In this document: piece after piece, positions 38,906 through 51,500 of the stretch
How positions within the stretch are numbered: the first letter of the stretch is position 1
Layout of the letters: every line of letters starts with the position of its first letter
Assembly: GCA_027186245.1 (NCBI GenBank)
Contig: CP114497.1
Span: 8,377,501-8,441,500 of the forward strand
DNA: 64,000 bases
Direction of reading: 5' to 3'
From: Coriaria nepalensis
Taxonomy: Eukaryota > Streptophyta > Magnoliopsida > Cucurbitales > Coriariaceae
The notes under the pieces: generated by a model
Seen by the model: only the letters and a program-made list of their open reading frames with translations
Told to the model about the DNA's origin: nothing
Database searches by the model: none
Position numbers and translations under genes: made by a program

Positions 38906-39708
38906 TTTCAGCAAATCTTTGAAAAGCAAAGCTTGAACTCGTAAGAAAGTGCAGATTTCAGATTAGTAAAAGAAAGAAAGAAAAGTCTTAAGGAACAAGA
39001 ATAGATCGGAACCCTAACACGTGGGAGAGAAGTAAAGTATCGAGGTTGCAGAGAGAGAGAGAGAGAAACCAATCAGGAAGATCGAGAAGAAGACAGAGAA
39101 AGGTAGACGGGGAGGGAGAGTGGGAGATGGGAAAGCGTTACGGACGTGCAGAGAGAGAGAGAGAGAGAAGAGAGAGTACTCTTGCAATAATTTAAATTTT
39201 ATTTAACAGATATATAGTTAGTGTCATTTTTGTTGTCTTGTCCATACCCAGCTCTCACCTATTTCTCTTCTTATCTTTCCCCAATTCGAAGTAAAGCCGC
39301 CCCCCCTCTTTGACCACTAGCTTCTTGTTTTCTTGCGTTGGTTTTTTTTTTTTTTTTAAGATTTAAATACATATACTATCACTTACCACTTCCCTTCATT
39401 CTTCTAGAAGAAACAGAAGAAGAAAGCAAACAATCTAAACACCGAAACCAGAAAGATTGATAAATAAAACATCAATCTAAACACCGAAACCAGAAAGCTT
39501 GATAAATAAAACATGTAGTTAAACACGATTACAGAGAAACATGTCAAAATCATCCAACATTACACAACGGCAAACATGAGCCGAACCCTTCTAAACAAAA
39601 ACCTCCCATGATCCATGATCCATGATCCAGAAGAAGCAACTGCAAACAGATAGGACCGACCCGTCTTCAAAAGGCGGTAAAGAGAATTTTTGAGGTCGCC
39701 CGCTTCGT
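38906..39708. other. Gap between poly(A) polymerase and ENOD93 genes
   Basis: Holds the 5' leader of the poly(A) polymerase gene, including two GA microsatellites (about 39049-39067 and 39149-39177), and the 3' flank of ENOD93. A short direct repeat (ATCAATCTAAACACCGAAAC family) occurs at about 39430-39510. Confidence 0.6.
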
Positions 39709-41108
39709 TCATGGATGGGTTCTTAACGCGTTCTGTAACTGGGCATTTCTTCTTGCACATTCCAAGATGGTTTTATCGGCAGTTATGAAGTATGCAGCGA
39801 TTGATGCTGTTTCATCAATCATAGTAGAAAAATGGAACTGATTAAACATTTCTTTTTTCCTTTTTACAGATTCATATTGAATTAAAACAGAGATTTGGTT
39901 GGAGAAATATGATACCTGCAGATATGATCAGTGCCTGAGCAGTGTAATTAAGGTTCGCTTTCGCCCAAGGAACCATACGAACTGCAACTAACTGCAAACA
40001 TTTTTCCAACATTCAACAATGACTTTGTAATGCTTGCTTAAGGTAAGAATGAGAAGGACATTCCCTTGAAAATGAGTTCTGAATGACTACAAGAGTAGGA
40101 GTTCTGAATGAAGCCTAAAATGAGAAGGACATTCCCTTGAAAAAACGAAAAACTCGAGCCATACCATTTTTCGGTATCGATGCTTAGATTCTATTTAAAC
40201 AAGCTACATTCCCTCCCTCTTATGTTACGGTAACTATATCCATTATCCGATAAAAGATATCACGGTTTCTCGCATCTCATTATCATAATTTTTACAAAGA
40301 GGCAAGATCGAACAACAAAAGATATCTCTCCCCTAAATTTAACTACATACCTAATTCCTAAATAGCATTATAGCATCTAAGCCTTTGGTGCTACTTTTCC
40401 TCCTCACAATGTACCTAAGAATCTGAGATTATAACGAGTAGTATCCGATACAATTTGAGGTGAGATCTGATAAAAAAACATAACCATACTCTTATTAATC
40501 TGAAAAACTGGCATGGAAAAATGTGACTTAACATAGACATGATTTAGATAAGAAACAAATAAATAAACAATTTGAATACCGTAGGAATTGCACTAGCGAC
40601 ACAAGCAATTGAGGCCGCTTTGAATCCGGCTCGAACTCCTTCTGCAAAAATTTACATTTTGAACAAGGACAGTGAGTGTCGATGGCTCTTTTAAAATAAA
40701 TAAAGAGAAAAATCAGAAGAAATGTCGAAGATTGAAACTTCAATTATTGATTTTCCAATAAAAAAAATGCAGCAAGAGGAATTAGATATTTTTAGGTCTA
40801 AAATGAATGGATTTCTAACTACGAATCAATCGGATTTCCTTCCACTGAGCTCAAATCTTCAGATTCTTCTCCACTCAAATCAAGTATGTGCGATCTTCCG
40901 ATTAGAAAAACGGAACAGAACAAAAAAGAAAAATCTAAAGAAATTGGCCGAAAGAAAGAATTTGGAGGTTAATCGAAAAAAATAAGGAAAAAAAACCTTG
41001 AGTGCAGGTCTTAGCTCTCAAAATCTTCTGTTCTTCAGCTGGAGAAGCAATCACCATTGATTTTCTCCGTTCTACCCAAATATCCCTCATTTCCGATGGA
41101 ATTCCCAT
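39709..41108 (-). CDS. Early nodulin-93 (ENOD93)-like protein
   Basis: Four exons (41108-40997, 40641-40580, 39991-39916, 39806-39709) join in frame to 115 aa. The core EGVRAGFKAASIACVASAIP, then VRMVPWAKANLNYTAQALI and AYFITADKTILECARRNA, is the ENOD93 family pattern, with two hydrophobic segments (about residues 42-60 and 75-95). ENOD93 proteins were first found in nodules but occur in all land plants; recent work links them to mitochondrial cytochrome c oxidase. The N-terminal residues MGIPSEMRD are acidic and not a classical targeting peptide. Confidence 0.92.
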
Positions 41109-41749
41109 TTCTTCCTCCCCCCCTACTCTTTTCACTACACCTCCGGCGAGAAACAAGAAAAAGAAAAAGAAAAGCAAATCAACTTCTCAGAAATTCAGAA
41201 TCAAAGAGAGGGGGAGAGATTTATCAGTGAAAATCGGGCGGAGAGGAATCGGGTACTGATTTGGTGACGGCCACCTTCTTCTGTTCGGTAATTAAATTAT
41301 TATTTTTAATTATTATTATTTCCTAAATAAGAATTCAAGTTCCTTTTCTCTATCACATGGAGCCAAAATGCCTAACATATTTTCTTCATTATTTTTATTT
41401 TTATTTCCTATATATTACGTAATAAATAATTTTCTTTTAAAATAAAATATATAATAAAAAAATAAAGGACTTTAAGAGCTTGAAAACCCTCGTGTATTTT
41501 CTTTTTTGCTTAAATATCCTGTTAGTCCGCTTGTCATTTTATAATACATAATATATGAATGATAGTCATTTTTTAGATATAAATAAGGACGAGGTTGATC
41601 TTGACAATAAAATAAGAACTACACCAGGTACAATTATCTCTGCAAAATATAAGAAGCAATGTTAAAAGTTAGCTTTCTTTTGATGAGTTGTATAAGTTAT
41701 ATGAATACAGTAAAATTTAAAAATATGCAGTATATAAGGTATACAAAAA
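41109..41749. other. AT-rich gap before hAT remnant
   Basis: Contains the short 5' leader and promoter of ENOD93 and AT-rich DNA. No other gene seen. Confidence 0.5.
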
Positions 41750-43480
41750 AAAAACTTTAATTGTTGTAGGAACTGGTAGAATTATCCACTTAAAATGTCA
41801 TAAAGATAAATGTCTGCATGATCCCATAATCAGTACATCTCAAACTCAATTAAATTTTAAGTCTGATGGTTCAGTTTCTATGTAGTCGTATAACGATATG
41901 AGAGCTAGAGAGAAGCTTGGTAAGTTGATTGCTTATTTTGATTTGCCTATTGGTTTTGCTGATTTTGAATATTATGAAAACTTTGTTCGAAACTCATATT
42001 ATCATTCCTATAAGAGAATAAATAGAAATATAATTATGAGTAATATAGAAGTATGTTTAAAAATAACGTGATGCATTAAAAATAGAATTATGTTCACCGC
42101 ATGTTAATATTGCATTAACATCTGAAATTTGGGATGTAAAGTTTAAGCAAGATTATTTATTTGTAGTTAGTAATTATGTAGATATTGAATGTTCTATGAA
42201 AAAAAAAGCATAAGTTCTAGTGTTATTGAGACTAAACATAATGCTAAAAATATTTGTGATATGATTATGCAAATTTTGAATAAATTTGATATAAAACAAC
42301 GTATAATATCAATCACATTAGATAATGTTTTTACAAATACGAATGGAATATATTTGTTTGATGATAAACTTTGCAGGCACAATGATGGAATATTTATACA
42401 CCAACAATATGTTTGTCACATAATAAACCTTATTGTCAAAGCATGTATGAAATTGGTAACGAATGAGATCACAAATATTTGAGATGTATTAGTTTTCATT
42501 GTTAGCTCTAATCATCGTATAGCTGCATTTAAAAAATTATGCAAGAACGCATGTAGAAAATCTCATAAGTTTACACTTGAAATGGAGGTAAGATGGAATT
42601 CGACTTATATAATGTTACAATAAGTTATTCCATATAAAGATGAGATTACTATGTTCTTACATCTAAAACAAGGTACATCAACTGTATTGCATGAAAACGA
42701 TTGAGATATTACCGAAAATTTTAACGAATTTCTAAAAAAAAATTTACGACTCTATTATGATTTTATCTAGTATTTATTATCATACTTCACCGTTAGTTAT
42801 TGCACAATCTATTGATATTGTTAGATGTTTACTGCTTATGATGATGATGTTATTTTTAAACCTATCATAGAAAAAATGGAGATAAAAATACATAAAATAT
42901 TAGAAAGAAATTATATTTTTGTATTGTTTTGGAGTTCTATTGGATCCTCCATCTAAGTATGAAGGTTTTAGTAAGATTGTTTTTTTTTTATAAGAAGAGA
43001 ATTAGATATTTGTTATGATGAACTAATCGCTAATACAAATATAAAGCTTCGTAAAGTTTTTATTGTTTATGAAAATAAATATAACGACTTGTGACATCGA
43101 CGACCCGATCAACAAAATGAACGAAAAAAGACTGAAGAAGGCGATATGGAATATTTACAACAAGAAGAAGAGTTCTTCATGTAATGGTAATTCAGAATAT
43201 TGGGAGTTTCAAAAGTATCTTGAATCCTCAAATAATGAGGATGAAGATGACTTTAATATTTTACAATGGTGAAAGTATAATCTAAAAAGATTTCTTATAT
43301 TAGCTCGACTCCCACATGACGTCTTAAAGGTCTCCGTCTCAACAGTGTTTTCAAAATCAATATTTAGCATAGGTGGAAGAATAATTTTTTATAGAATAAC
43401 TAAATTAAACGTCTAAAATGGTTAAGATACTATCATGCATAAGAGATTGGAAATATGCAAATCAGCAAAATCAGCACCAA
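41750..43480 (+). mobile_element. hAT-superfamily transposase remnant (RICESLEEPER-like)
   Basis: Broken reading frames read in order like a plant hAT transposase. GTGRIIHLKCHKDKC (about 41770) resembles the end of a BED zinc finger; REKLGKLIAYFDLPIGFADF (about 41910) and IISITLDNVFTNTNG with HIINLIVKACMK (42189-42482) match the RNase-H-fold part; LEMEVRWNSTYIML (about 42580) is the conserved RWNSTY motif; DVLKVSVSTVFSKSIFSIGG (about 43320) is the C-terminal dimerisation motif. Several stops and frameshifts interrupt it, so it is inactive. Its ends and any terminal inverted repeats were not found. Confidence 0.8.
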
Positions 43481-44111
43481 ATCGAGAATATATAAGAAAT
43501 GTACGAAATATTTGATAATTTATATATCGAATCCGAATACAAAACTCTTAATTATGGAATATGAAGTAGTTCAACCCCTCATCTCATTAGAAATTATAAA
43601 TTATGATATAATTTTAATAATGTATTTTTTCCTCCTTAAAACCGGAAGATTTTTTTGATAAAACTATCTATCATTACAATTTACAAATTATAATAAAATT
43701 ATTTTTTTTATCAACTCTTTATTTATGATATACTAAATTATAAGTTTTCAAAATTAGAAAATTAGAAAAAGAAATCACAAGGTTTTTAAATTCAAAAGAA
43801 ATTATAATAAAATTATAAGTCTTCAAAATATTTATTTCAGTATTTAATTCAATTTTCCTTATTTATTACCTTACTATATCCATCTTTGTCCTTTTACTTA
43901 TTTTCTCCTTACCCAATACTTTTCATTTATTTTTTTATAAATACCCCCTCTCCCTCTCAAGTCTCAAGTCTCACCACTTAATTCAATTCATCCCACGATC
44001 ACATCTTCATTCTTCATTTAGTTTTTCTTTATGTAATTATATTTATTTATTTTAACATATTATTTAATATATTTATTGTTTTAATTTGTTACATTTAATT
44101 TATAAAAAATT
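43481..44111. other. AT-rich flank between transposon remnants
   Basis: Very AT-rich with a pyrimidine-rich patch near 43940-44030. No gene recognised; it may be terminal sequence of one or both hAT remnants. Confidence 0.4.
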
Positions 44112-44305
44112 GATGGCACCGGTTCTCAACATCCATGACAAGTTATTTGGAATCACTTTACTAAATTGTATAGGACCAACCAGAAAGCTAGAGTGACATA
44201 ATAACTAGCACAATATCTTATGTGCACTAAAGTTTTTTATAAGAGTCTTCGAAATAGAAGTAGTTATTTATGCCGACATCTCTTAAAATACACATTAGTT
44301 ATAGG
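44112..44305 (+). mobile_element. Second hAT remnant, BED-finger fragment
   Basis: In one frame the stretch reads VIWNHFTKLYRTNQKARV and, after stops, SYLCRHLL. This resembles the BED zinc finger at the N-terminus of plant hAT transposases (W-x-H-F ... A-x-C ... L-x-R-H). Stops interrupt it and no other transposase part follows. Confidence 0.5.
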
Positions 44306-45195
44306 TTAGTAGAGTAACGTAAACAGAATCATATATCCATTTCAATTTGTAATTATTAATCATAATGAAATTCTTTCATGTTATAAAATCTTTTTATTGA
44401 AACTTATTTAATATGTAATAAGATTATTTTTATATTAAAAGAAAAACAAAAAAAAAATCATTTTGAACCCTATTAAAATTTGGACCCGGATCAAACAGAA
44501 AAATTTGTGACCCGGCCCAGTGCCGACTTGTGTAATGTGGCTCCTTATGGGCTAGGTCGGATCGGACTAGGCTCACCCAGATTGCCACCTATACCGCTCG
44601 GTCATTAAATTCAATACTGGTTTTGCAATTTTAATGATGAAAACCATGTTTAATGCCTGACCAAGGTGCTTGGTTGCAACATTTGAGCCAGAGTGATTAA
44701 AGTACCACCTATATTTGAAACACACTATTTTGTGTTTAAAATACCTAATTGTGAGAGGCTAGAGCCATAAAAAGTGTGATTCAATATTTGGAATTAAAAA
44801 TATTGGAATTTTTAACTCTGACATCCGACATCATCATTGACACAAAAATCACTTTTAAATTTTGGAATTAATATTCAACGGTCATGGCCATATTTTCCTT
44901 AGAAAAATCTGGAAAACCCGTGAAAATTTTATATATATATATATAATTTTTTTTTTTTTAAGATGGAGAGAATAACATTAATATTAGCGGAAAAGCGAAG
45001 AAGAAAAAAGTTAGGGTCAAATGTTAAAAAGTATTTCTTAAAACTTTATTTTGATTTTTTAAGAATGACCAAATAGATGATTAGGGTTCGCCACACTTTG
45101 AAATTGTAGGGGGGGGGTTTTGGCACCTTAAAAGGAAATAGGAGTCTTTTTAAATATGTCATCGCGGGGGGGGGGGAGGGGGGGGGGGGGGGGGG
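44306..45195. other. Intergenic region, mostly AT-rich
   Basis: No gene recognised. It contains a TA microsatellite near 44930-44945 and poly-G runs at 45110-45118 and 45166-45195 (one internal A). Confidence 0.5.
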
Positions 45196-45413
45196 AGTGG
45201 CGCGGCCATTGAGAAGGGTCCTTAACAAGCATCTGTTAATTTTGACAATCAAGGAAGCACAATAATATATAAATAAAACTTCAATGAAAATGACAAGGAG
45301 AAAGAAAATGATGAGACCTGACTAATAAGATCCTTTGCGGCATAAGAGACGACCGGTTGCACAATTCTATGGGACATAACAAACCATAAACATGGAGGAG
45401 CTAATATGATAGA
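45196..45413 (-). repeat. Partial duplicate of Aurora kinase 3' end
   Basis: This block repeats the Aurora gene between about 45780 and 46025 at high identity. It covers the start of the last exon (MLVKDPSQ instead of MLVKDSSQ), the last intron and the preceding exon, with about 25-30 bases missing from that exon. It breaks into poly-G on both sides (45166-45195 and 45414-45429). It cannot encode a kinase. Confidence 0.85.
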
Positions 45414-45708
45414 GGGGGGGGGGGGGGGGTTTGAAGTTAAAAATCAGAGAGGTCTTTTAGCCTTTACCCAAAAATGAATGAATATTCTAATTCCCTTATC
45501 AACAAGGGATGATGCTGCTCCATGTCGTCCGCAAGTAAAATGGATCTTCATTACAACAACCAGTACAAAAAAAAGAAACCGTGCAATAAGTAGTACAACA
45601 AATATGAATGATTATTCCGACCAATGAATTTGCACTGAGATTCATAATCTTCCTTCCCATGATTAGCAAATGACTAATTCTATCAGCAAGGGGCAAGGAT
45701 CATCAACG

Positions 45709-47571
45709 TCAACTCCTATATGTACCGGAGGGCTCTGCATTTTGAATGATCCAAGGATGTTCGAGTAGTTTGTGCAATGGCAGCCGTTGAGAAGAGTCCT
45801 TAACAAGCATCTGTTAATTTTTACAATCAAGGAAGCACAATAATATATAAATAAAACTTCAATCAAAATAACGAATGAAATGACAAGAAGAAAGAAAATG
45901 ATGAGACCTGACTAATAAGATCCTTTGCGGCAGAAGAGACAACTGGTTTAGGAGGGAACTTCAAATCCACTTGCACAATTCTATGGGACATAACAAACCA
46001 TAAACATGGAGAAGCTGATATGATAAGCAATTTCCTCTAGGTGAAAAAATAATTATAAAATTCAATAGAGATGAGATTGATTTGGTTATAGTACCTTCTA
46101 TATGTGTCAGAGTGTTCTTTAGCCTCAAACGGAGGGACCCCATAGAGAAACTCATAGCACAATATTCCAAGGCTCCATATATCCACACTTGAATCATGCT
46201 CTATACTCTCCACTGCAAAGAAAAAAGGAAGAGTAAGAAAAATGCAGGAGCTAAAAAGAGAGTTAACATATAGTTTATAGAAAATTGAGATAATGATAAT
46301 TACCCATTTCCGGAGGGAGATAATCCAGTGTTCCACACATAGTTCGCCTTCGGTTAAATGTGTGAACTGACCACCCGAAATCAGCTATCTTAAGTTCACC
46401 CTAAAAAAAAAAAAAAAGCAAAGCCATATTTTTTCAATTTGCATATAGATAGAAGTTCATTCTAGAGAATGTTCATATGGGTCTTTAATGGGTAGTACAA
46501 TCTAATCACCTGAGAGCCAATTAGAAGGTTTTCCGGTTTGATATCTCTGTGAATCACGTGCTTTCCGTGACAGTAGATAAGAGCACGAGCTAAGGACGCA
46601 ACATACTATTACAAAGGCAAACAAAACATTCTATAACAAAGATGAAAATGAAATAAACTGCAAAAAGGGTAACGTAATGCAAGGGAGAGAGAGAGAAATC
46701 TTACAGTAGCGGCTCGTCTTTCACTGAAGTATTTACATTTCTGTAGTTCTTTATAAAGTTCACCTTTGGCTGCATACTCTAAGATCAAATAAACCCGTTT
46801 CTGCATCAAGTTTTATAGAGACAAGAAAGAAACAACCAAGTCAAACTTATAGCTGTACATTTCTAAATTTTCTCATGAAAAAGTGGGCCTTGAGCTTTAA
46901 ATAATATATACTTGATCATAGAAGTAGCCATAAAGGCGGAGAATATTGGGATGTCTAAGATGACTTTGTATTTCAACTTCACGGCGAAGCTGATGCTCGA
47001 CTTGTGACTGCTGTAGCTGGCTCTTGAAGAGGACTTTTAGTGCCACTATGTGATTACTCTGCTTAGATTACCATATAAAGATCTAAATCAATGATATAAT
47101 CGTCGATTGGGTTCTTAACCAATAAATGGTTGAATAGGGGAAAAAGGAATTTTTGGTAAAGAAAAATCTTTAGGAGCTAATAGTAAGTTTAGATTTCGAT
47201 GATTGTACTTGTTCTTTCTCATAAGCTAGGATACGAACAAAAAAGAAAAGAAAAGAAAGAACTGACCCTCTTTTCCCTAGCCAAGTAGACATGTCCGAAC
47301 TTTCCTCGTCCGAGAGGCTTTCCAATGTCGAAGTCGTTGAGAGTCCATCTTTTCTTCTCTGAGGCCGAAACATCTGTAGAATCCTGTAAATTTGTTTTTC
47401 ACAAAGCAGAATGGAGAAAAAAAAAAAACCCTAATTAGCATCAAAATACAGAAATTCATTTCAGGCTGATAAATCTGTCGCGAAGCTCTGAAAAACCCGC
47501 TTAAATCCCTAATTCTTTTTTGACCACGATACCTTCTGCTGCGGTTCGTTCTCAGCAGCAACGATCGCCAT
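45709..47571 (-). CDS. AUR1: Aurora kinase (plant alpha-Aurora)
   Basis: Nine exons (47571-47533, 47383-47267, 47058-46912, 46800-46705, 46605-46510, 46400-46304, 46212-46095, 45980-45908, 45810-45709) join in frame to 294 aa, the exact length I recall for Arabidopsis AUR1. Motifs: [18 protein letters not shown] (glycine loop), ALKVLFK (Lys), [28 protein letters not shown] (catalytic loop), [20 protein letters not shown] (activation loop with the target Thr in RRTMCGT), and YLPPEM. The short N-terminal extension is typical of alpha-Auroras. It phosphorylates mitotic targets such as histone H3 and acts at spindle and cell plate. AUR1 and AUR2 cannot be told apart here. A partial copy of the 3' end lies about 300 bases downstream. 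Confidence 0.95.
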
Positions 47572-48548
47572 GACAGAAAAGGATCAGCCGAGATCCGGAG
47601 AAGCAGTAGAACGAGATAGAGAGAAGAAAGAGAGAGAGAGAAGCGAACATATAAGAAGAGGATTTGAGTTCATAACGGTCGAAATTGGATTTGGCAGCCA
47701 CGTGGTCATACGGCGCTCCTACGATGTATTTTCAAAATTTTGGAATCTTGCTCTCATTATCGCGTCTTGAAAAGGTTTGGCCCTGTTTGTTTGCCTACAT
47801 TTTAAAAAAAATTTGAAAAACAAAATTTTGGTAGACAAAATTTTGATAATATAATACTTTAAAATTTAATAATTATAAAAATTATTTCTGAATATTAAAA
47901 GATTTAATTTTTTATTTTTTTATAAATAATCCGTCTCCGCCACTGTTCAATAATTTGTCATAGGAATAAATAAATAATAAAAATAATAAAATGAATCTAT
48001 AGTTAAAAACAAAAACTCGATATAATTTTATATATTTATCCTTTATTTAAAATATGACATATCATCAAAATACATTATAAAATATGAAATATATTTCAAA
48101 ATATCCAGCCAAACAATACCTTGATTTTCTAAGCACAATTTTAAACTGCAGTTTGTACAAACTTAATGTTAAGTAAAGAATAAAAAGGTTAAAAATTTAG
48201 AGTTATTATAAAGATTAAGGGTCGTATGAACAATGATCGGATCAGTATCCGAGTTTTGATTTTGAGTTTAATGTTAATGTCAAATAATGTTAGTTCAGGA
48301 GTTTTCCTAAAGCAAGATGACGTAAAGTAAGAGCTCCATTCCATATATACATATTGTATACATAAATGAAACTATATCAATGCAATCAAATAGTATGGTT
48401 ACATTGAATGATCCTATTTCTTTGATTTTTTTTCATTTTTTTGTCATTTCATTTTTTCTATTTCTATTCTAAAGTCAAACCTCTCAAGTCAACAAAAGAG
48501 GGGGGGGGGGGGGGGTGAATGTGGGATTATATAGCTCAGTTTGAAAAA
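47572..48548. other. Gap between Aurora and glycine-rich protein genes
   Basis: Aurora promoter and leader (GA-rich near 47590-47640), then AT-rich DNA and a poly-G run at 48500-48515 just beyond the stop codon of the glycine-rich gene. No other gene seen. Confidence 0.6.
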
Positions 48549-51500
48549 CTATGATGACTGCCAGAAGAGGTCGAAATCGTTACTGTACAAGGATCGGTCT
48601 TGAATTTCGAGATTCGCGACATGCCAGTTAATAAGCCTGGACTGGAGCAATTTACATAGAACAAGACCTACTGGAAATAACCACCATTCACTGTCATCCC
48701 TGCAACCGAGAAATTAAACAGTAGAACTAGTTAGGTAAAAGATAATTTAGGGGCGAGTCTAATTTCTCATCTCTTCTCTTTTCTTGGAGATGTTAGAAAA
48801 ACCTCACATGCTAATATTCCATGGCTGAAAGTTCAGATGTTTTTTGCTTGGCGAAAACTGATGTTTTGAGTGAACATATCCACAAAGAAACGCAACCATC
48901 TGTAAGAAAACAACAGAATGATTATAATAACTGTCAAAAGGTCAATGACAAGACGGCAAGAAAATTGATTTTTAACTGAAATTGGAGGAAGATTTTTGGT
49001 GAGAAAAGCTTTCACTGAGTACAAATGGCTGACACGACTTACGACGTTGATCAAAGATGTCATATTCCACAGAGCATAGACTCGTGCAAGGCCAGCAGAA
49101 CGCCTGGGCCCATGACTGAACAGAGCATTGATTCCAGCAGGAAAAGGGAGAAGAATTCCGAGAGGTAAGATGAACAGAACTAGGAAAACGTCTGCCAGTG
49201 AGAATGAGTACACCTGGAGCAAGGTAAGCAGAACCAGACTAAAGTCTCCTAAGAGTAGCATTGAGATCACTAACCCAACAAGATCCTGCATGTGGAAAGA
49301 GAGTAAGAATCTCAAGTCAACTATAATTGGCCTGAAAACATTTAGACATTATATATACCTGGTGGCCAACAGGTCTAGTATTATGCAGTACAGAAGAGAG
49401 AAGGTAAGACATCTCCTTCCTCTCTTCAAGCATTTGCAAACTGTTAACATCTAGAGTATTCCCACATGTCCTTTTCCGCTTTACACGACTTCCACTGGAT
49501 CTATGGCCTTGACCAAAGTAAACTCCGTCTCTCAAAAGGCCTGATTGATCTTCTATAGTAATATTCCTGAAGCTACAAAACCGAAGTAAAACAAAAACCA
49601 AGCCAAAAACTTTTCTATAAACATGCGTCCATATAAGGGCAGAGGCATATATATGGCGTGGCAGATTAAATAATACCGTGACCGCTGTTGGTCGTTTCTA
49701 GATGGTGCATTGAAACTTCTAAGAGAAGTAGGACTTGTTTCTTCAATAGCATATACAAGGAGCCCATACTGAGAATAACCACAAGTTGTAGCCTGAAACC
49801 AGGCAAGTTCAGCTCTTATACCATGATTTCTGAGAGCAGGATTAGCATGTGTTTCAAGCCATTTAAGAACAGGTTGAAAGGTCACTCTAAGCCGCCCACG
49901 ACGAACTAAACGTAACTGCGCATTCAAACCGGCAACCACACGAAACCAAGTGGTCGGCTGGACGCACTGCAAGAGAGATTGGTGCAATAAATGAAATCCC
50001 ATGAAATGAAAAGTATAAGAGGTTGGACATACTGATTATCTAGAAAGAAGTTAAATCGTTTGAAGTTTTTCTTTGCATGACAATTAACAAACCTGACTCA
50101 TGAGGCTGGTGAGAATATTATCATTATTGAGGGAGAAAGAAGCCATGTAGCTCCCATCGCCTCCAAAAAGTAAGGATAACGGAAATCTTTGATGCAGGCG
50201 AGGAGGAAGATCAGATCTCTTTTCATCTCCTCCCAGAAAGAAGTCTACATATGCTAGCATTAAATCAGAAGTTGCAGCTACCTAAGGAAGGTACAAAAGA
50301 AATTCAGGCTTAAAACGACAATGTGAACTCCTTGGACCAGACAGAAGTACTCTAACATTATAATGTACCAATCCTTAAAAGAATATGAAATCACAAGAGA
50401 TATAGAAAATGAAATCATCCAACCGAATCCTTAAAAAAAAAATACCTTAATGCCTTCATAAAGAGCACGGGAACGGCAAGAACGCAAGCAAGCATGATCA
50501 TATTCAGATCTAACAAACTCACGCAGCCGTTGCAGTTTCAATCTACGACGCCATTGCTGCCATGACCATGCAAGGGGGAATGCAAGAACACAAAGAATGC
50601 TGTGCAATGCACCCTCCCACCATTGATAAGTAGAGAGAGCATTCATCTCATCCACAAATGTATTGAATTCACCTTCATATCTGAGAGATCAAAGATGGAA
50701 AAATCTTCTATTTCAACCTCAGTCAAGAATCATCACCAGGTAGAAAGCAAAAAAGTACAAATAAGTGCCAATATATACACATTAATTTCACTTACACAAT
50801 CTCTCTTAGAGGTTCTGGAGGAGTGTGCGGAAGGTGCCAAGGCTCACTAAACGTATTAGGTCCCATGAAGTACATCCTGTGCACATGACTCTGAGACTCC
50901 TCAGCTCTGTTTGTTTCCAAGACCTACACAAAATGAAAAGAATCATGTAATTGCATAGTAATCATTATACTAGTAAAAGTAATAGATAAAATTCAACTAG
51001 AGGGAACCTCATTTAAAGATTCAAGGAAAGGGAAGGAATGATCTATCTGGGATCCCTGTTGAGTGGGCATGGGGCCTGGTAATTCATCAACCCCAACAAA
51101 TTTCATTCGTGCAACACTAAGCACCAGTGCCAACAGGATGAGAAGACCAATAAGAAGAAGACCAAATAACCAGGGTCCACCAAAGGTATAAATTAATTCT
51201 TCGAGAGCCGTATAGCAGTTTGGCATGTGATATCTATCTGAAATGCATTTATAAGGGCAAGGAGTTTCGGCAATACCACCTGTTAACAATGAAAATAAGA
51301 GGTCCAAATCAGTCAGAGGATTAGAAATGAGCTTTCAAAGAATCACAGTATTGCCACAAATCAGAAAGACAGGATAAAGCAAGAAATGACACTCAGGAAA
51401 AGAAAAAAAAATGGAGTTACAATAAAAAAAAAAAAAGATTTACTGACACTGTTCAGAAAGAGTACCTCGGATGGCAACATAAATGGCACGACGTGGAAGC

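Noticed and set aside
40722..40985. 87-codon plus-strand frame in the ENOD93 intron
   Set aside because: Lies antisense in an intron, Lys-rich low complexity, no homology recognised.
45046..45252. Minus-strand frame with a Pro run
   Set aside because: It is produced by translating the poly-G tract next to the truncated Aurora copy.
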